NCBI GenBank assembly: GCA_022560025.1
Contig: JAFISE010000318.1
Location: forward strand, 1 to 23,141
Direction of reading: 5' to 3'
DNA from: Stagonosporopsis chrysanthemi
Lineage: Eukaryota; Ascomycota; Dothideomycetes; Pleosporales; Didymellaceae
DNA: 23,141 nt
Shown: positions 18,152 through 23,141 of the stretch, piece after piece
Numbering within the stretch: position 1 is the stretch's first letter
Layout of the letters: each line of letters starts with the position of its first letter
The notes under the pieces: generated by a model
The model's database searches: none
Told to the model about the DNA's origin: nothing
Seen by the model: the letters and a program-made list of their open reading frames with translations, nothing else
Translations under genes and position numbers: made by a program

Positions 18152-19378
18152 ATGGGCAGGCTGCTGCTCAGCAGCGGACAGGTGTCTGTCATCCTGTCCG
18201 CCATCATCGGTATGAAGACGCCCCCCCCCCCCCCCACACGACATCCCCCAGCGACTAACGGTGCAGTCTTCGCCTTCACGTTCGCGCTTTTCCTCTCCGG
18301 CTACGTGCTGCAGCAGCGCTACGTGCACAACCTGCAGGCGGCGATTAAACCGCGCATCCCGAAACCGCTCCCAGTCGCGAAGCCGATTGCGCCGCCGACC
18401 CTCGACGAGAAGTGGGCGCGGCCGGCGGCTGAGCGGCCCCATGCTGAAGACACGATGGCGCAGTACATGAGCGGGCAGCAGCTGGACTGGAGCCGGCTGG
18501 GGTACGTGCAGGTTGTGCGCGAGCACGTCGAGCTGTGCAGCGCCATCATGCTGCTGTCGGACCTGCACCGGATGAAGAGCCCCGCGCGGCGCGTGCTGGT
18601 GTTCCCCAAGCTGTGGCTGCACGAGGCAGATGCGGCGGGGTACAGCGCAGAGATGGCGACGACGCGGCGGCTGCTGGGCACGGCGGCGCGGCGGTACGGC
18701 GTCACGCTGGTGCCCATGGAGCCCATTGTCGACGGCGCAGACGGCACGCTGCCGTCGTCGTATTCGCTGGCGACGCTGTACTCGCTGGTCGACTACGAGC
18801 GCCTCATCTACCTGCAGGGCCCGGGCGTGCTGCTCGACGCGTCGTCGCTGGACTCGCTGCTGGCCTTTTCCCAATCAGAGCCCATGGCGGCGTATCCCGC
18901 GACGCCCGCGCGACAAGACATGTCCCTGGCGCTGCTGATGGTCCACCCCACGCAGGCGAGCTTCCAGCAGCTCAAGGCCGCACGCGCCGCCAACCCGACC
19001 TCGGACCTCGAGCTCTTCAGGACGACGTTCCACGCGCCGGCGTCGCTCATCTCCGAGTGGTCGCTGTCCATGGGCAACGTCGTGTACGAGTCGCAGGCGC
19101 TGCGCAGCGTGGGCGACGGCTTCAACGCCACGGCGTTCGAGCAGTCGACGACGTTTGTGCGGCTGTCCGACCCAGAGATGCCGGGCCCGGAGTACGACGT
19201 GCCGTACTCGACGCGGGTGAGGCTGCGGCCGGAGAACGAGCAGGCGCAGGAGGCGTGGAGCAGGCTGTACGAGCGGTTCCGCCAGCAGCGCATGGAGGTG
19301 TGCGGGCTGGACCTGGAGTACTACTCGCGGGTGGTGCTGACGGGGCTGGAGGCGGGGGGTGGCGGGGGGGAGCTGTGA
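18152..19378 (+). CDS. GT8-like type II membrane glycosyltransferase
   Basis: Exons 18152-18209 and 18267-19378 are joined across a 57-nt intron (GTATGA, CTAAC, TGCAG) and give 389 residues. The splice joins SVILSAII to VFAFTFALFLSGY, producing one continuous signal-anchor helix (about residues 11-33) after a very short cytosolic tail; this is typical of Golgi glycosyltransferases. The following domain has the order of fungal GT8/glycogenin-like proteins: RVLVFPKLWL, then LATLYSLVDYERLIYL, then LLDASSLDSLLAF. At the position where GT8 enzymes carry the metal-binding DxD (YLD-D), this protein reads YLQGPG (residues 201-206), so metal-dependent catalysis is doubtful or divergent. The C-terminus ends in a Gly run. 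The intron is a multiple of three, stop-free, and contains a C15 tract. Confidence 0.7.
   Translation: MGRLLLSSGQVSVILSAIIGMKTPPPPPTRHPPATNGAVFAFTFALFLSGYVLQQRYVHNLQAAIKPRIPKPLPVAKPIAPPTLDEKWARPAAERPHAEDTMAQYMSGQQLDWSRLGYVQVVREHVELCSAIMLLSDLHRMKSPARRVLVFPKLWLHEADAAGYSAEMATTRRLLGTAARRYGVTLVPMEPIVDGADGTLPSSYSLATLYSLVDYERLIYLQGPGVLLDASSLDSLLAFSQSEPMAAYPATPARQDMSLALLMVHPTQASFQQLKAARAANPTSDLELFRTTFHAPASLISEWSLSMGNVVYESQALRSVGDGFNATAFEQSTTFVRLSDPEMPGPEYDVPYSTRVRLRPENEQAQEAWSRLYERFRQQRMEVCGLDLEYYSRVVLTGLEAGGGGGEL
18221..18235. repeat. Poly-C run of 15 within an intron
   Basis: Fifteen consecutive C lie between the donor and the branch point of the GT8-like intron. Length errors or variation here would change intron length and, if the intron were retained, the reading frame. 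Confidence 0.9.
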
Positions 19379-19391
19379 GTGTTGTGATGAG

Positions 19392-19483
19392 GTGTGTGGT
19401 TGTTGTGTTGAGATGTGTGTGGATGTTGTGTTGAGGTGTGTGTGGTTGTTGTGTTGTGTTGAGGCGTGCGTGGATGTGTTGTG
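19392..19483. repeat. GT-rich imperfect 23-bp tandem repeat
   Basis: Units start at 19392, 19415, 19438 (28 bp, with an extra TGTTG) and 19466 (partial). The consensus is GTGTGTGGWTGTTGTGTTGA plus two or three variable bases. The array begins 14 bases after the stop codon of the GT8-like gene. Confidence 0.8.
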
Positions 19484-19656
19484 TCCATGGTGCTGTCTGA
19501 TTTGCGAGAATATACCCAGGCGTTGTGGTGAGATGGATGTATCTATAAGTGTTTGCTGTTTCACAGTATGTCAAGAGAATGTTCAGGCGTTGTTAAAGGT
19601 TAGATGTACATGCACCAGCCGTGTCAAAAGCACTGTCTGTGGTCTGCATTGTCGTA

Positions 19657-19820
19657 GATGTACAAGCACATCAAGAGAATATTCAGGCGTTGTCATGGAT
19701 GTCCAAGCACATCAAGAGAATGTCCAGGCGTTGTCATAGATGTCCAAGCACATCAAGAGAATGTCCAGGCGTTGTCATAGATGTACAAGCACATCAAGAG
19801 AACGTCCATGCGTTGCCAGG
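19657..19820. repeat. 41-bp minisatellite, four near-identical copies
   Basis: Units begin at 19657, 19698, 19739 and 19780, exactly 41 bases apart. The core is GATGTMCAAGCACATCAAGA followed by GAATRTYCAGGCGTTGTCAT and one variable base. The fourth copy decays towards its end. Diverged relatives of the core lie upstream near 19506-19526 and 19571-19593. Since 41 is not a multiple of three, the array is unlikely to be coding. Confidence 0.9.
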
Positions 19821-20042
19821 ATCGAGGCAACACCACTGTCTCTGCTGCCCTGTTCTGCGCGCGGCCTCGACCGCGTGATCGGCGGCGGATGTGCTCGCGG
19901 GTAATCATGAGAGCTCGGTGTAGGCGCCGCAGACGAGGCGAACCATGGCGGCATGACGCAACCCATCCGGGGGGCCATCCACGGCGCTGCTGAGCAGGGA
20001 GCTGGAGCAGGGAGCTGGCGCGACTGTCTCTGCCTGGACTGT

Positions 20043-20105
20043 CTGCACTGTCTGCGAGCCTGCACTGTCTGCGAGCCTGCACTGTCTGCGAGTCTGCACT
20101 GTCTA
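20043..20105. repeat. 17-bp tandem repeat, about 3.7 copies
   Basis: CTGCACTGTCTGCGAGC repeats at 20043, 20060 and 20077, with a partial fourth unit at 20094. It lies in the presumed promoter or leader of the kinase gene. Confidence 0.85.
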
Positions 20106-20453
20106 CTGTCTGCTGCCTGCCAGCCTGCCAGTCTGCGCGCCCAGCTCCAGTCGACCCGTGACGCTGCTGCAAACGACCAAGCCGGCGTAAAACAGGGTGG
20201 GCCGACGACCATGGCCCATCGCCATCGCCCAGCGCCCGTGTTGCAGCTGGCCCCGCAGAGCCCGCAACGCCCGCAACGCCGACCCCCTCCAGCACCCAGA
20301 CCGAGCACCCAGCACTCCCCTCGCCGTTCCCCAGACGCCCGCCCCCGTCGTCCCTCGCCTCGTCGCCGCGCGCCCCATTGCCCGCGTCGTGCCTGTGCCT
20401 GCGCGTTTCGCCCTCCGCGCCTGCTGACGGCGCCGCCCGCGCCCAGCGCCCAG

Positions 20454-20497
20454 CCAGCTCCCAGCCAGCTCCCAGCCAGCTCCCAGCTCCCAGCTGC
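20454..20497. repeat. 11-bp tandem repeat
   Basis: CCAGCTCCCAG occurs three times in a row (20454, 20465, 20476), followed by a degenerate unit. It is in the presumed 5' leader of the kinase gene, which is also rich in CACCG runs just downstream (about 20523-20550). Confidence 0.8.
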
Positions 20498-20630
20498 AGC
20501 ACCCGACCCGCTCCCAGCCCGCACCGCACCCACCGCACCGCACCGCACTGCACGCCTGCACCCCGCCCAGGCTCGCGCACCGCCAGGGCAGGGCTCGCAT
20601 TCCTCGCGCCGCGCGCCCGCAGCTCGTAGC

Positions 20631-22237
20631 ATGCCTACCCTCGGCTTCCTCAAGAAGAAGCGGACGAAGGACTCGGGCGGCTCCAAGGACCTCGACTCGC
20701 CGACGTCGCCCATCAAAGACACGTCGTCGGGCTCGCCCATCACCCCAACCCCCTCCAAGGGCCGCGCCTCGGGCTCGTTGCACCTGACCAAGACGCGCAC
20801 CAACGACAGCGCCCCGGGCCACGCCGCCGCGCAGTCGCAGCCGCCGCAGCAGTCGCAGCAGTCGCAGCAGCCGCCGCCGCCGCAGCAGCACCTACACCCG
20901 CACCCGCCCGCCTCGCACGCCCCCACGGCGCCGCACAAGCCCACCGACTCGATGAACCCCGCGCACCCCGTCGCCAGCCCGCACTCGCACCCGCAGCAGC
21001 CCGCCCACCACGTCGCCAGCATACAGAACCTGATCCACCCCACCAACAGCGCCGCCGCCGCCGCCGCCCCGCCCGCCCTGCCCAAGACGGCCAATGGCGC
21101 CGCCGCCGCCGCCGCCGCCGCCGTGCAGTTCACGCCGCAGCCCCTCAATCAGGCCCGCGTCACAAAGGGCAAGTACTCGCTGACCGACTTCACCATCCAG
21201 CGCACCCTCGGCACCGGCAGCTTCGGCCGCGTCCACCTCGTCCAGAGCAAGCACAACCAGCGCTTCTACGCCGTCAAGGTGCTCAAAAAGGCCCAGGTCG
21301 TCAAGATGAAGCAGGTCGAGCACACCAACGACGAGCGCCGCATGCTGCAGCAGGTCAAGCACCCCTTCCTCATCACCCTGTGGGGCACCTTCCAGGACAG
21401 CAAGAACCTGTACATGGTCATGGACTTTGTCGAGGGCGGCGAGCTCTTCAGCCTGCTGCGCAAGTCGCAGCGCTTCCCCAACCCCGTCGCCAAGTTCTAC
21501 GCCGCAGAGGTCACCCTCGCCCTCGACTACCTGCACTCGCACAACATCATCTACCGCGACCTCAAGCCCGAGAACCTGCTGCTCGACCGCCACGGCCACC
21601 TCAAAATCACAGACTTTGGCTTCGCCAAGGAGGTGCCCGACATCACATGGACCCTGTGCGGCACCCCCGACTACCTGGCCCCCGAGGTCGTCGCCTCCAA
21701 GGGCTACAACAAGTCGGTCGACTGGTGAGTTGTCACATCTCCGCCGTCTTGATAATCGTGAATACGTGCTAACATCCCAGGTGGTCCCTCGGCATCCTCA
21801 TCTTCGAGATGCTCTGCGGCTTCACCCCCTTCTGGGACGGCGGCTCGCCCATGAAAATCTACGAAAACATCCTCAAGTCGCGCGTCAAGTACCCGCCCTA
21901 CATCCACCCAGACGCCCACGACCTGCTGCAGAAGCTCATCACCCCGGACCTGACCAAGCGACTGGGCAACCTGCACGGCGGCAGCAAGGACGTCATGAAC
22001 CACCCCTGGTTCGCAGAGGTAACGTGGGACAGGCTGCAGAAAAAGGACATCGACGCACCTTACGTGCCCCCTGTCCGCGCTGGCGTCGGCGACGCCAGCC
22101 AGTTCGACAAGTATCCCGAGGAGACGGAGGCGTACGGCCAGGCTGGCGACGACCCGTGCGTGGCGAAACCTCCTTACGACCTAGAACATGTGCTAAAGTG
22201 TCCCAATAGGCATGGCCACCTGTTCCCAGACTTCTAG
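20631..22237 (+). CDS. pkaC: cAMP-dependent protein kinase catalytic subunit
   Basis: Exons 20631-21724, 21781-22155 and 22210-22237 are joined across introns of 56 nt (GTGAGT...CCCAG) and 54 nt (GTGCGT...AATAG), giving 498 residues. The start is set at MPTLGFLKKKRTK. The N-terminal region (to about 186) is Ser/Pro, Gln/His and Ala rich with poly-Ala tracts. The kinase domain begins at F187: glycine loop GTGSFGRV (194-201), ATP lysine K216, catalytic D310 in YRDLKPEN, DFG at 328-330, activation-loop T341 in TWTLCGTPDYLAPE, and the AGC tail ending in the hydrophobic motif FPDF. This is the effector of cAMP signalling, held inactive by the regulatory subunit, and it controls growth, development and carbon sensing in fungi. 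The frame is open upstream to 19953. Confidence 0.95.

Positions 22238-23141
<904 letters not shown>

Larger units (their letters stand above)
19379..20630. other. 1.25 kb repeat-rich intergenic region, PKA promoter and leader
   Basis: This separates the GT8-like stop codon from the kinase ATG. It carries four unrelated tandem-repeat families, listed separately. The right half (about 19950-20630) is C-rich and stop-free in the kinase frame, so it is either a long GC-rich 5' leader or a low-complexity N-terminal extension. No TATA box was noted. Confidence 0.6.

Noticed and set aside
18535..19434. 299-codon plus-strand ORF in the GT8-like gene
   Set aside because: Ala/Arg/Gly-rich alternate frame produced by high GC; the GT8-like frame has the membrane helix and family blocks.
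19657..19820. CRISPR-like or protein-coding repeat array
   Set aside because: Units are contiguous without unique spacers, 41 bases is not a multiple of three, and the genome is fungal.
19775..21148. 457-codon minus-strand ORF opposite the PKA leader and N-terminus
   Set aside because: Cys/Gly/Ala/Arg-rich shadow of repeats and poly-Gln/Ala codons; no family feature.

Overview
The window looks like nuclear DNA of a filamentous ascomycete fungus, probably a Dothideomycete. The class is an inference. The evidence for a fungus is many short introns (45-102 nt) with GT...AG ends and CTAAC/CTGAC-like branch points, and typical fungal gene families: NmrA-like, Clr5-ankyrin, LPREIR F-box-like, PRP38, and an A-kinase with a Q/H/A-rich N-terminus. 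No tRNA, rRNA, CRISPR or prokaryotic operon was seen. A run of 98 G ends the window and a run of 38 G lies at 74-111; both look like assembly or sequencing artefacts at a contig edge.

Layout. Positions 1-2300 hold a truncated F-box-like fragment (146-361, minus) and a probable small two-exon gene (1175-1541, minus) in otherwise empty sequence. Positions 2339-3811 (minus) encode an AIF/AMID-type FAD-NAD(P) oxidoreductase. After a 1.7 kb gap comes an NmrA-like Rossmann protein (5535-6501, plus), whose family-like C-terminus continues for 43 codons past an in-frame TAG. Positions 7048-9648 (minus) encode an 834-residue Clr5 + ankyrin + C2H2-like protein in three exons. Then follow an unknown 206-residue protein (9972-10592, minus), a second F-box-like paralogue (10945-11784, minus), a decayed gene (12320-12959, minus), a gene-poor block with a MITE-like structure (13383-13618), and a third F-box-like paralogue (15061-15969, minus).

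The right third is GC-rich and carries conserved genes: splicing factor PRP38 (16845-17879, minus), divergently paired with a type II membrane GT8-like protein (18152-19378, plus), then the catalytic subunit of cAMP-dependent protein kinase (20631-22237, plus; three exons). The 1.25 kb between the last two is packed with four unrelated tandem-repeat families.

The genes do not form one obvious pathway or biosynthetic cluster. The picture is an accessory, family-rich left part (paralogues, pseudogene, possible transposon remnant) joined to a conserved housekeeping and signalling right part. I found no convincing new biological system. The best leads are the in-frame TAG in the NmrA-like gene, the decayed gene, the MITE-like element, the stacked minisatellites upstream of the kinase, and stop-free introns whose length is a multiple of three.
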